Shown piece after piece: positions 50,452-60,151 of a DNA stretch of 64,000 bases; position 1 is the stretch's first letter; each line of letters starts with the position of its first letter. The notes under the pieces were generated by a model that saw nothing but the letters and a program-made list of their open reading frames with translations, was not told the origin of the DNA and did no database searches. Source of the DNA: Streblospio benedicti (Eukaryota; Annelida; Polychaeta; Spionida; Spionidae); contig CM032669.1 in assembly GCA_019095985.1 (NCBI GenBank), positions 34,468,402-34,532,401 on the forward strand, given 5' to 3'. The position numbers were made by a program, and so were the translations under genes.

Positions 50452-50788
50452 TATATATGTGTTTCCCAGTGCTTGCAGATACATTTTCAAACTTCTCTAT
50501 CTCTTACACGTCTTTTTAGCAAGCATATTTCTACCAACGATAGATATAGCTGAAGACAGGCTTTACAACCCTAAGCTTCCATTTGACTGAACTCATGACC
50601 CCAAGGTTGTGAGACCATAATGATCGTCGTGGTCTCACAACCTTTGGGTTGTGAGTTCGAGTCCCACCAGGGCCACTTGATAGAGTCAAATGGAAGCTTA
50701 GGGTTGTAAAGCCTGTCTTTATCTATATCCATTGTTGGTAGAAATATGCTTGCTAAAAAGATCTGCGAGAGAGAGAGAAGTTTAAAAT
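50452..50788. mobile_element. hairpin SINE-like insertion with 10-bp target duplication
   Basis: taaaaattgc occurs on both sides (50442-50451 and 50789-50798), and removing the insert rejoins the right arm of the host transposon to match its left arm. The insert is a long inverted repeat: aaacttctct...caagcatatttctacca and gacaggctttacaaccctaagcttccatttgact are mirrored. The loop side holds gggttgtgagttcgagtccc, a good pol III B-box context, suggesting a tRNA-derived SINE in head-to-head arrangement. Confidence 0.75.
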
Positions 50789-50933
50789 TAAAAATTGCAT
50801 TGTAGATCTGGCAAAAAATTCTTTCCCATAATTTTTATTTTGATATTCATCACCATTTTTTAGTTATGATAGAAAATGCAACTCCATGAACTTGCTGTCA
50901 GCACAAAAGCAACAATATGATAGACATTATGTT

Positions 50934-51975
50934 GTGCTGACACTAATTTCATTCCACTACTTTTTGACTTGAAATATTTTTTTCCTAGACACTTGTTCTG
51001 TAAATTATTGGAAATTATTCACACTCAGATGCCGCACCCACATGATAACTTTGTGTTTCTACATAACTTGGAAAGATGTGCACATTTACTGAAAATTTCA
51101 ACATTTTCGGACTTTGTAAAATAGCCATATGGACAATGATTGGAACAGCTGTGTTTATGCTTTTGGAAAGATTCACATAATTGTTTTTTTTTCAGGTTTC
51201 ATTAGGTTTCATTAGTACAGCCCTCCTTCAGTAATTGAAACTTATGGGCTTTGTTGTGCTAGAATAAAAGAGATTTAAGAACACGTTAGTAATACTAATA
51301 CAAGTGTACAGATAAAAGTGTTAGTAAATAGTAGTCATGAGACCAACGTATGTACGTTATATATGAGATATGACGTCACAGTCTATTGACATCATATCGA
51401 ACGTTCTCAACTTGTTCAATTGTCAGATAAAAGCATAGCATAATAGAGTTGATATGGTAGAAGTTGTGACTTATTGGAAACATTTGATTTAAATGTTTCC
51501 AGACTCTTGGCTAGTAGGACTTCTTTGGGTATTCTATGCCAATCAGAAATTGAGCTTGGGAAAAATGAGTTAGCATAATATTGTTGCTTGCCGTGTATTG
51601 GTTGTATGTGGTTACCATTTCTATGGATGTTAAAGTATTTTCCAAATTGAATATTTACCAGAGTTGTGCAAGTTTCTATGCACTTGGTTGGGTACATGTA
51701 ACCATACAAAGACAGTTTTCATTCACTTTTTTAGGTTAGTGTCTGTTCCAACTATGCAAATTGCTCTTACATTTAATTTAGTAATAACCTATTTAAAATG
51801 AGTATATTTACAAATTTAAAGTTTGACAATGCTGAAATTTCTGTAAGTGTGCATATCTTTTCTGGTTAGTTAGATGGACAAAACATTTTGTATAGGTGAG
51901 GCATTTTACTTTAAATCATTTCCAATAATTTTCAGTGTGTAAGGTGTGTAAGTGTGTAAGAAAAAGAAAAGTGTT
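50934..51975. mobile_element. second foldback element, inverted relative to the 46.8-kb copy
   Basis: Its left arm (50934-51150) is closest to the right arm of the 46776 element (both with atggacaatgattggaacagctgtg-type sequence). Its right arm (51720-51975, reverse complement) is closest to that element's left arm (tatgcacacttacagaaattt, gcaatttgcatagttgg). The two are therefore the same asymmetric element in opposite orientation. The centre carries a LINE fragment. Confidence 0.65.
51190..51722 (-). mobile_element. 5'-truncated non-LTR retrotransposon (LINE) 3' end
   Basis: The minus-strand frame 51709-51416 (97 residues) carries KQQYYANSFFPSSISDWHRI and PKEVLLAKSLETFKSNV. This is the typical extreme C terminus of LINE reverse-transcriptase proteins (SFFPRTI.DWN.LP pattern). 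A 3' untranslated stretch follows, ending in repeated aatgaaacct and a short A tail at about 51184-51193. It is inserted within the foldback element. Confidence 0.75.
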
Positions 51976-52080
51976 ACAAGCTAAAGCGAATTTTATGAAT
52001 GATTTACAATGCAAATCCTTAACACATCTGTCGTGTATATAAACTTAGAAAACTGTTCAACAAAATGCTCTTACTTTCAG

Positions 52081-52275
52081 ACATACTTCAACGACAATGC
52101 CCTGACTCTAATCAGGACACTCATCACTGGAGGTGCCACACCTGAGCTAGAACAGATTTTAGCTGAGGGTGTAGGTATGCGTGGTGGTTACTCAACACCA
52201 GAGACATTGGCAAACCGTGACCGGTGTCGAGTTGCTCAGATTCCACTCTATGATGGACCTTTTGCTCAATTAGGG
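52081..52275 (+). CDS. Slo1: Slo1 exon: RCK2 after the calcium bowl
   Basis: This 195-bp, phase 0/0 exon encodes [60 protein letters not shown] and FAQLG. It aligns without gaps to fly [24 protein letters not shown]. The acceptor is ttactttcag and the donor ggg|gtgag. Confidence 0.98.
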
Positions 52276-52633
52276 GTGAGTTTTTACTCTGGTTGAACCT
52301 GGATTTGTCAAATGCTTATATGTCAAAATCATGCATATAAAAGTGTATAATAAATAGATTCTCTTTTCTCTTAATAACATAAAGAAAATGATTTTCTTAT
52401 TGTTTAAATTGGGTCTTTAATTTTTTCTGTTGGATGTAAGTAGATTCTTCTGTATGACTCCTCATATGGAGATAATCAAATGCTATTACATATACATGTA
52501 AGGCTGGACATTGAGTCCAAAAATAAGTGTTATGTCACTTTGTCCATTTTTAACTTGGAGTATGATATCCTAGCAATGGTACAGAATTCGATTCAAGTTG
52601 GTTCACAGATTTAATTGTATTTGTTCATTATAG

Positions 52634-52804
52634 GAGGGAGGCAAATATGGAGAATTATTTGCATTTGCGCTCCGCAACTTTGGTGTGTTATGCATTGGTT
52701 TGTATCGGTTCCGTGACACAACATCAACTCCTCAGAAACCCTCATCAAAACGATACGTCATCACTAATCCTCCCGATGACTTCCCACTTCTACCCACAGA
52801 TATG
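52634..52804 (+). CDS. Slo1: Slo1 exon: RCK2 C-terminal part
   Basis: This 171-bp, phase 0/0 exon encodes [40 protein letters not shown] and [34 protein letters not shown] is strongly conserved. It ends after Asp-Met, from which two alternative 3' exons can follow. Confidence 0.98.
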
Positions 52805-53491
52805 GTAAATACATTGTTAGAGACATTCCCGTTAAATTTTCTTTACATTTCCCAAGTTTTTATCAAGTACACTTTTTAAATTATTTGTTTGCATGTAAGT
52901 GTGTTTTAGGGTAATGACCATCTTAATAACTATACATAACATGTAGGTGTAAATGATTGAATGCATCAAATGAGAGAGTTTTATCCCTACCTTTCATGCA
53001 CCTTAACAAGATTGCTTTAGATCAAAAAAGTCTTCAAACCACAACCTATAGATGAATTTCCATTTCTTAGCCATTCTGTTAACAAAATTATGAAACTAAA
53101 TTCCATGACAGCTTAAATCTTCATTTCAATATGCACTCTGAAGCCATTATAATGACTGAAATTGCACAAATCTATCTTTGAATCATTGTTCATTATCGAT
53201 GAGCAACTCTAATGATTTCAGCTTTCTCATTCTTCAGTACACACCTTTTTACTCATTAGGTGTGCACTTTTATACTGGTTACACTGTAATAAACTATGCA
53301 CCGGCTTGAATCCTGGCTGATGTATATACGTATGGTTATGTAGATTACCAGTACACACACATTAACCTACATCAAGGCAGCAAGATGAAAGGCCAAAGAA
53401 AAAAAGGAAAACGGCTGACTGAAAAACGTCCCTGCATGAGTTTGAGGTTACCTGGTGTTTATGTATGTCACCCTTCATTTTGTTCCCACAG

Positions 53492-53561
53492 GTTTTCTGC
53501 TTTGCTCCCAGCAAACTGTTGCGCGAGTCTCCCAGGGCTCTAGGCAACATGGATTTAAGAC
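53492..53561 (+). CDS. Slo1: Slo1 alternative C-terminal exon 1
   Basis: A 70-bp exon after ttgttcccacag. It continues PTDM with VFCFAPSKLLRESPRALGNM and DLR, like human DLIFCLMQFD and fly DQVFVLMQFD in position. It ends with one base before gtaagc. Spliced onto the 54715 exon it would finish HVLPSSF and stop (54735-54737); read through it would finish with Arg-Lys-Arg and stop (53570-53572). Confidence 0.75.
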
Positions 53562-54714
53562 GTAAGCGATAACCGTATTAACCAAAATTCAGATCACCAA
53601 GCATCCGTCATGGTAGAGCTTTGACCGTAAAAATTGCGCTGTTGTTCATCTGATGCAGAAAACATTTAGTACATTCTGTAAAAATCAACAAAGTGTAGTG
53701 TGGAAAGGATGTTTGGTTCTCTGTGTTTAATTGTTTGTAGTGTATTGCTGCAATGATACCAGAGGGTGACTCTTGTTTGTCTTCCGTGCTTTCATCTCCC
53801 ATATGGGCGCTGCTTCATATCAGCCTCTTATATCTTTTGCAATCTTTAATGAATCATTTAAAATGGTATTTTATCTCTTTTGTATGAAAAAATCACCCAC
53901 AGTAATGAGACCTTTTCCAATCTTTTAGAGGCCTTAAAAATATCTCTTTTGAAAATTTTATAATCTTGATTATCACTTGCCTTTTTCTCAAATTTGATTT
54001 TTTGACTGAAATTGTGAAGACCATTTCAGCGTGACTAGTTTTTGATTTGCGAAGAACTAAGTTATGACTGCGGTGCGTTCCTAAATGGCCATTGTCTTTG
54101 TCTTGTCTGAATTTTGTCCATCATCGTGCGGCTGAGATCGTTTAGCTTGGAATGTGTGTTATGGAATTAGATTGAAAACTTTGATATTAAGCAGCATGTC
54201 ATTTAGCACTAGACTTCAATGTGATCGAAACTGATGTTGTTATAGCAGTAGCCATAGCAAATATTCAATTGAATTGTAATTATATCTTTCATAGAATTTT
54301 GCATTGTATTAATGACAAATAAACATAATGTTTTCTAGTGTCACAATAAAAAACGAAGTGTAAAATGCATGGATATTTATTTGTGCAAAAATCAGTATCT
54401 AATTGACCAAAATGATTTATATTGTACTTTGTAAACTAAAATAACTTTGATGTTGATATGTTGAACTGACATTAACTCTTATTGATAATTATATTCTAAT
54501 CAATATTACATGTATCATTGTCATTTTAAAAACTTGCATTTATATAATTTTCAGCGTTTTAATTTTTACTTTCAGGATTTTACAACTCTTAAAATACTTA
54601 TTTACGTATTTTTCATCATAATGATTTAACTAAATCCATTTTTGTCTTTGTTTCAATGGTTTAACTGTAAATAGTTATACTAATACTCATATTGGTGATT
54701 TCATTATTTTACAG

Positions 54715-54792
54715 ATGTTTTGCCTTCGTCCTTTTGAAATAAGACAACGACGAAGCATGCGAAGAAAGAAAAAGCGTACCTCAAGACCATAG
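54715..54792 (+). CDS. Slo1: Slo1 alternative last coding exon with polybasic tail
   Basis: After tcattattttacag, phase 0 reads MFCLRPFEIRQRRSMRRKKK and RTSRP, then TAG. It joins the 52634 exon directly (PTDM-MFCLRPF), parallel to VFCF of the other exon, so it is an alternative C terminus rather than a simple continuation. The tail is unusually basic (12 Arg/Lys in the last 16 residues). The same exon is used in another frame if exon 53492 is included. Confidence 0.8.
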   Translation: MFCLRPFEIRQRRSMRRKKKRTSRP

Positions 54793-57688
54793 ATGAACAT
54801 CAATAGCTATATATCATCATTCAAAGAAATATATGTTTTAACTTTTTGTTTGGCTAAGGTATAATTGGAATACAATTTCCTTTTGGTCATTAGTGATCTC
54901 ATACATTTGTGATCTACCATTGTAAACATTTGGAAGCGATCCAGTGATGGGGTCATTGTGGTTACCATTGACAATCTCATGGAAGATGGACGTACATCCA
55001 GAGACCAAAGTGGTACAAAATAGGATTATTTGGTAGTGAGTGAAGCGTGCAAGGGACCTATTTATATCCATGTAAATACAACACACTTCATGATTCCAAG
55101 CCCAAAGGAATGTCTGTGGCAATTGTATATATGGGTACAAAAATTGTTGGCAAATGAGATGATTTTACCCTCTATATTGTCCTTTGTGAGGATTGCTTTA
55201 CCATTAGTCAGGTTTATTCAATTTTAATTAAACTCCAACGAACAAAAAATCCAGATGGTATTTTAAATGTATTTTAAAAAGCAATGCATCAATTTTACTT
55301 ACATAAGCTAAGCTAATTTAAGCAAAATCTAAAGCTAATTTAGAACTAATTTATTTTTGTCTTTCTTTAAAAAAAAAATATATATATAAAATCATTTCAA
55401 ACACCATCTTGATAATTATTGTTTCCACTTTTTATTCCTTAGTGATGGTCTGTACTGTTCTTACTATCCCATTCCATAATACCTGACTTGGTTTAATAGA
55501 TGTACAATTTTTAAATTGGAAGATACAATTTAAGTGGTAAATTGATATTGCTTCAACCACGACGTTACCACTTTATCTAATTTTGAACATGAATATATTT
55601 AATAATTTCTCAATACCAGTACTGTGGACATGATGATAAATACGCGATAATATTAGGAGTTATTCTCAGTTGTTCTCTTTGCATTATGCATCAGAAGTAT
55701 TCCACTGTTTACTTTGAAAAATACTGGAAATAAAGAGAACAGAAATGCAATTGAACATGTCTTGAACTCAAATCTTCAAGAATCTTATAAATACTGCGAT
55801 TTTCAAATTCAAAGATTGTGATTTATATTTGCTTTTTTGGTGTTAGTGTGCAATTTTTTAAACAACTTTTTCGATAATTAACTCAAATCAACTAGCTCTT
55901 TCAGAATGGAAACTTTTTATACTAGTATTTGCTGTGTAACAACGAAAACTCTTGTTTGATGTATGTATGATGAAACCATTTATAACTCCTAGTCATAACC
56001 AGGTCATGCTTTTTATAATGTGTTGCCATGGTGACATTTTTCTAAATATTGTTATATTGCACCTACTATGTCATTTATTTTGTTTTGTTGTCATTTTGTT
56101 AACTTCTTTTAGGCAAGTACATGTATATGTAATATGTTCCATTTCTATTGCATAGAAGTGTCCAATGTTGATCCTATATACATTTATTATTCAAGTGTTA
56201 TATTTGTATATTTTTGAAAGTAATAATTTCTGTACATATTAACCATCATGATCATCATGTTTTAACAAGATGCTGACTTCTATAGTGTATATGTAACTTA
56301 GCTCATGAATGAATTAGAATGAATCTTTTTTTATTGTAATATGGTCAATTTTATCTGTAATATTTTAAGTGTGTATCACTGTGATTATTGTGTGAAATGT
56401 TTTGTTTCTCCTAAATTTTAGCCTTAACATATTTGCAATTTTGGTATACTTGAAATCATTTTTTTTTTTTCAATTGAAAATATGTGAACAAAAGTGATAA
56501 GCCTCTGAAAATCAAATTTAATCATTCAGCAAATTTATTTTTGATTTGAAATGATAGGCATTGAACAGAAAAATGTAAAAATAAATGCAAGTATTCAACA
56601 AATGTTAATCACCATGTGCTCTCATTTTAGCAGAGACGTCATTCAAAATCTATTTTCTATCAAAATTGGAATATTTGCTTTTCACTATGTAATATGTTGT
56701 TTAAAATCTAGCAGAGTTTGAATGGTTTTTTGATTTTTATGAATGTTCTATATGATTGTGTGAAAAGTCTAGCATCTTGTAAATATTTTGCTACACTTAT
56801 AACCTGCAGTGTGATTAAATCATCAAATAAAAATAAATCTTCATTATACTCTGAATTGAGCTTGTAACTACATGTGATTAGATGCAATATGACCATTGAC
56901 CTAAACACCATTCACTGAAGGTATTCACTTTCAAGCTTACTCAAATGCCCAATATGAAAAAGGCTTCCTAGCCACTCCCTATTAAAAACCATGACATGCA
57001 TTGAACGGAATACACAATTGTATGTTTATTTTGTTTGAAATTTAAAAAAATATATATATTTTTTTTAATATTCCATCTTCAGGAGCTCTAACACCATAAG
57101 AAATGTTGTTAAAGACCGACATTTATATATATGAATAGTATGCAAAAAAAACACAGTAAAGAAGTAATTATTTATTTTACTTCATCGCAATACAGCATCC
57201 TCTAAAATGGAAATAATGCATAACGTCACGAAAATGTTGTGTTTGAGTAACTTTTATTATTTACAATGGTGTTATACAACCTTAACATATTTTTAAACAT
57301 AATATCACTTCATATTTATGCTTATAAATGTTCATGATATTTATATTTTCATGACTAAATTTCGATAAAAATACCATAAGTTTAAAAAAAATGAAACTTA
57401 TTAAGTAACAACAATATATTGTAACATTCCTGCTATTTTTTTTACTGAAAATGATTTTAATTTATCAAGAGAATTTATCCAACTATAAATCAAACTTTAA
57501 AATTTCAATAAGGAACTCGAATCATTTACTAAATCACACAAATAAAAACTAAACTAAATAAAATAGGAAATGAAATAATGGTTCAAATGGTTCTACATGC
57601 ATAATAGCGGCTCATGAACGCACTTCAATACAATAACATGCTTAAACTACAGAATTGAAACTTCTATTGGGTTCCATTATATAAATAT
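54793..57688 (+). other. 3' untranslated and intergenic region
   Basis: AT-rich, without coding signal. Candidate poly(A) signals aataaa occur at 55729-55734 and 56580-56585, with another in a caaataaaaataaa run near 56824. Which is used cannot be told. Confidence 0.6.
55729..55734 (+). promoter_or_regulatory. candidate poly(A) signal for Slo1
   Basis: aataaa about 940 bases after the stop codon, the first such hexamer seen downstream. Choice among several is not resolvable. Confidence 0.35.
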
Positions 57689-57938
57689 TTACTTATATAG
57701 CTACTTATTGGAACCTGCCATTTTGTCTTTGGCAAGACTTTCGCTCTTTTCTCAAGAGCTTCGTCGGTCCTAATGAAACGATCCTCTCACTGGGTCACAT
57801 GACCGCCACGGATTAGGCGATCATGTGACAGCACGGGGGGAGGCAAGTCGCAGCCGGTGTCGCGGTTCATCCGGGGTCGGTGTACCATAAAGCTATACCA
57901 TAAAGGTATACCGTAAAGCTACCCACACTGATCAATAT

Positions 57939-58694
57939 TTGAATTTCAATTCCAATCACCATCTGGACCACAAGCGATCAGTTGTACGCACCTTACTCCA
58001 TCGTGCCGACAACATAGTGACCACTCCGGAGGACCAGGCTAGAGAGAGAGACCATGTGAAAGCAGTTCTCAAAGACAATGGATACCAACCATGGATCTTC
58101 AGGTTACCCAAGCCCAAGGAAAAGACACTCACAGAAGACAATGGATACCAACCATGGATCTTCAGGTTACCCAAGCCCAAGGAAAAGACACTCACAGAAG
58201 ACGTCTCCAAAGAAGCGACGGCCAAGATTCCAGTGTGGCTTCCATACCTGAGAGGACTTTCAGAAAAACTTAGTAACATTTTTCGTGAACATGGGATCAG
58301 TACTAACCATAAGCCGGTCAATACCATTAAGTCAATGTTACCTTCTCCTAAGGACAAGTCTCCAGACAGTGCCAAGTGTGGTATTATCTATGAGGTCAAC
58401 TGCCCTCAGTGTCAGAATACATATGTTGGGGAGACAGGCAGGACCCTGAACACCAGAGTCAAGGAACATTTAAACCCAAAACGCGTTCCGACGGCAATTG
58501 GGGACCACATCAGCGATACGGGGCACAAGATCAGCTCCAGTGACTTTAAAGTGGTAGCACGTGAGGATATGGAGCTGCGAAGGAAAATACGTAAGGCCAT
58601 TGAAATCAGAGAGCGCGGACCCCGGAGGAACCGCGACACTGGCTACGACTTGCCCCCCCCGTGTACACAGCTCTGCTGTCACATGATCGCCTAA
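57939..58694 (+). CDS. Penelope-like protein C-terminal part with GIY-YIG endonuclease domain
   Basis: 251 codons, uninterrupted. Residues about 1-130 are the post-reverse-transcriptase linker (HKRSVVRTLLHRAD, then YLRGLSEKLSNIFREHGIST). Residues about 148-235 form the GIY-YIG nuclease: GIIYEVNCPQCQNTYVGETG, RTLNTRVKEHL with the likely catalytic Arg, and AIEIRERGPRRNRDTGYDLPP with the likely catalytic Glu. Reverse transcriptase motifs are absent, so the copy is 5'-truncated and the start codon is arbitrary. A 21-residue segment (DNGYQPWIFRLPKPKEKTLT plus E) is duplicated in tandem. It is not expected to be autonomous; the open frame suggests recent insertion. Confidence 0.85.
   Translation: MNFNSNHHLDHKRSVVRTLLHRADNIVTTPEDQARERDHVKAVLKDNGYQPWIFRLPKPKEKTLTEDNGYQPWIFRLPKPKEKTLTEDVSKEATAKIPVWLPYLRGLSEKLSNIFREHGISTNHKPVNTIKSMLPSPKDKSPDSAKCGIIYEVNCPQCQNTYVGETGRTLNTRVKEHLNPKRVPTAIGDHISDTGHKISSSDFKVVAREDMELRRKIRKAIEIRERGPRRNRDTGYDLPPPCTQLCCHMIA
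58074..58199 (+). repeat. exact 63-bp tandem duplication inside the Penelope-like frame
   Basis: Two apparently identical 63-base units (58074-58136 and 58137-58199) follow one another, adding exactly 21 codons and keeping frame. Identity between the copies points to a recent duplication. Confidence 0.9.
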
Positions 58695-58820
58695 TCCGTG
58701 GCGGTCATGTGACCCAGTGAGAGGATCGTTTCATTAGGACCGACGAAGCTCTTGAGAAAAGAGCGGAAGTCTTGCCAAAGACAAAATGGCAGGTTCCAAT
58801 AGGTAGCAATATAAGTAAAA

Positions 58821-59866
58821 TGCTTAAACTAATTCAACATACAGTAAATTATGCTGTCTATGTATTACGTATTTTTATCATCACTCATTTACAGGCATAT
58901 TGATAGATTTATAATAACTTAATACAGAGTTTAAACGGTAACCTGCATATGGTCTCATATACATTTTTTTCTTCTTACCACGCAATATTGAATAAATTGT
59001 ACTTAATAGTACAAGTTTCTAAATTTTATAAACTTTTTATTGTTGTTGAAACTAGTTTCAAGCTAATAGGCTCGTGATTAAAACGGAGTCTATTGCTCTT
59101 GAGGGCTATTGGCTTGAAAATAATTTCATCAATAAAAACTTTGTGACATTTAGAACCTTCAACTTTTCATTCAATATTGCAAGGTAAGAAGAAAAATGTA
59201 TATACGAATAATGAGATTTATAATATAGTTCTTTGATATAACATTCACCCTTTCCGTGAGATGTTGGTTTGTGAGTTTTTACACTTCTGTGATCATTGTA
59301 CCATATAATCATATGCCATTACTGCTTTGATGTCGTCTGCCATAAGCTTTCTTAACTATCCACCCATCCCTTTCTACCTTTGTTATCATTCTACTTAAAT
59401 TAACCATAGAACATCACCCGGCGTTCTAGCCGTACAGCTGTAAAAGATGGCGGATTGTGCCGCACCAGTTGCAGCAGATGCGCGATTTTGACGCTGATTG
59501 CGCACAGCACGCGCAGGCAGAAGACCGAAGTGCCGCCAGGTTTTGCATGGGAGTTGCCTTCCTGTCCATTTGGTACGTTGCCGGGTGAAAGAACGGCGGG
59601 CTTACATCTCTATCGAACTGGAAACAAATAAGATGTCAAAGGTGACAATAAATAGGGCCTGCCCAGTCCTTTGAAAACAAAGTAGGTAAACTTTATTCAT
59701 TATATATACAGGATATAGCTTCAGATTATATAGCTTTGTTTGTATACGGACGCGGGCACAATCATCAGAAGGATCGACAGTAAACATGGAAATCAAAACA
59801 CGCACACGCACGCACAATGAAATATCCAAACAATCTAATAAACCATATAAAAGCAAATCGCTTTGC
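58821..59866. other. intergenic region between convergent genes
   Basis: The AT-rich first half holds nothing recognised. From about 59405 to 59600 the sequence is GC- and CpG-rich (ccgtacagctg, gatgcgcgattttgacgctg), contrasting with the rest of the window, but no open frame with a domain was seen there. It may be 3' untranslated sequence or an unassigned exon of the minus-strand gene. Confidence 0.5.
59692..59697 (-). promoter_or_regulatory. candidate poly(A) signal of the minus-strand peptide gene
   Basis: aataaa on the minus strand, about 170 bases beyond the stop codon of the six-cysteine exon. It fits a short 3' untranslated region. Confidence 0.4.
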
Positions 59867-60151
59867 TCATGACGCCATGATCTGACTACAGCTACCGAGT
59901 TCTATTAGGCCTACCTCTTGGTCTTCAACCTCAGACTGAGACTGCTCATCGACAGCTTCTTTCACGTCTGCCGTCGCAGGCACGCTTACGGGTGCCAACT
60001 CAGGCAGGATCGCCCCGGCAGCGCCGCCACCCATGCTCTTTCTCAGCATGGCTTGCCGGTATTGCTGCCTCTTCATGCACGCACCGCAACAGATGGACAG
60101 TTGGTCGCTGGCGCAACAGCGGCAAGCGTTCACGCCAACCATAGAACGACG
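59867..60151 (-). CDS. candidate terminal exon of a secreted six-cysteine peptide precursor
   Basis: On the minus strand the acceptor ttctttcccttgccacag precedes a 94-codon frame starting RRSMVGVNACRCCASDQLSI, then CCGACMKRQQYRQAMLRK, and ending in an acidic, Glu/Gln/Ser-rich tail with a stop at 59869-59867. A 24-residue stretch with six cysteines (C-x-C-C-x7-C-C-x2-C) lies between an Arg-Arg and a Lys-Arg pair, the layout of a prohormone convertase product. GC content is well above the surrounding DNA. I do not recognise the family; trissin, insulin A chain, endothelin and hepcidin spacing do not match. A possible alternative donor exists within the tail (gag|gtaggc). The alternative frame (one carried base) is open for only about 49 codons. 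Confidence 0.55.
   Translation of the reverse strand, partial: RRSMVGVNACRCCASDQLSICCGACMKRQQYRQAMLRKSMGGGAAGAILPELAPVSVPATADVKEAVDEQSQSEVEDQEVGLIELGSCSQIMAS

Larger units (their letters stand above)
46401..50904. mobile_element. 4.5-kb inverted-repeat transposon, unclassified, with other elements nested inside
   Basis: The left end (46401-46560) begins gtgctgacagcaagttcatg and continues to ttctgattggttta. The right end carries the reverse complement of the same sequence, split into 50380-50451 and 50789-50904 by a later insertion. Between them lies a GC-richer body (47480-50330) with several unrelated-looking open frames on both strands, none of which I recognise. It is an old, decayed element whose superfamily is undetermined. 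Confidence 0.6.
57689..58820 (+). mobile_element. Penelope-like element fragment with long terminal inverted repeats
   Basis: The left arm (57689-57877) and right arm (58618-58820) are near-identical reverse complements, beginning tttacttatat and continuing through ggaacctgccattttgtctt to gcggttc.tccggggtc. There are a few mismatches and one indel of about 10 bases. The insert carries an open frame for the C-terminal part of a Penelope-like protein (GIY-YIG type). The right arm includes the 3' end of the coding region, so the left arm is an inverted copy of the element's own 3' end. Confidence 0.8.
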
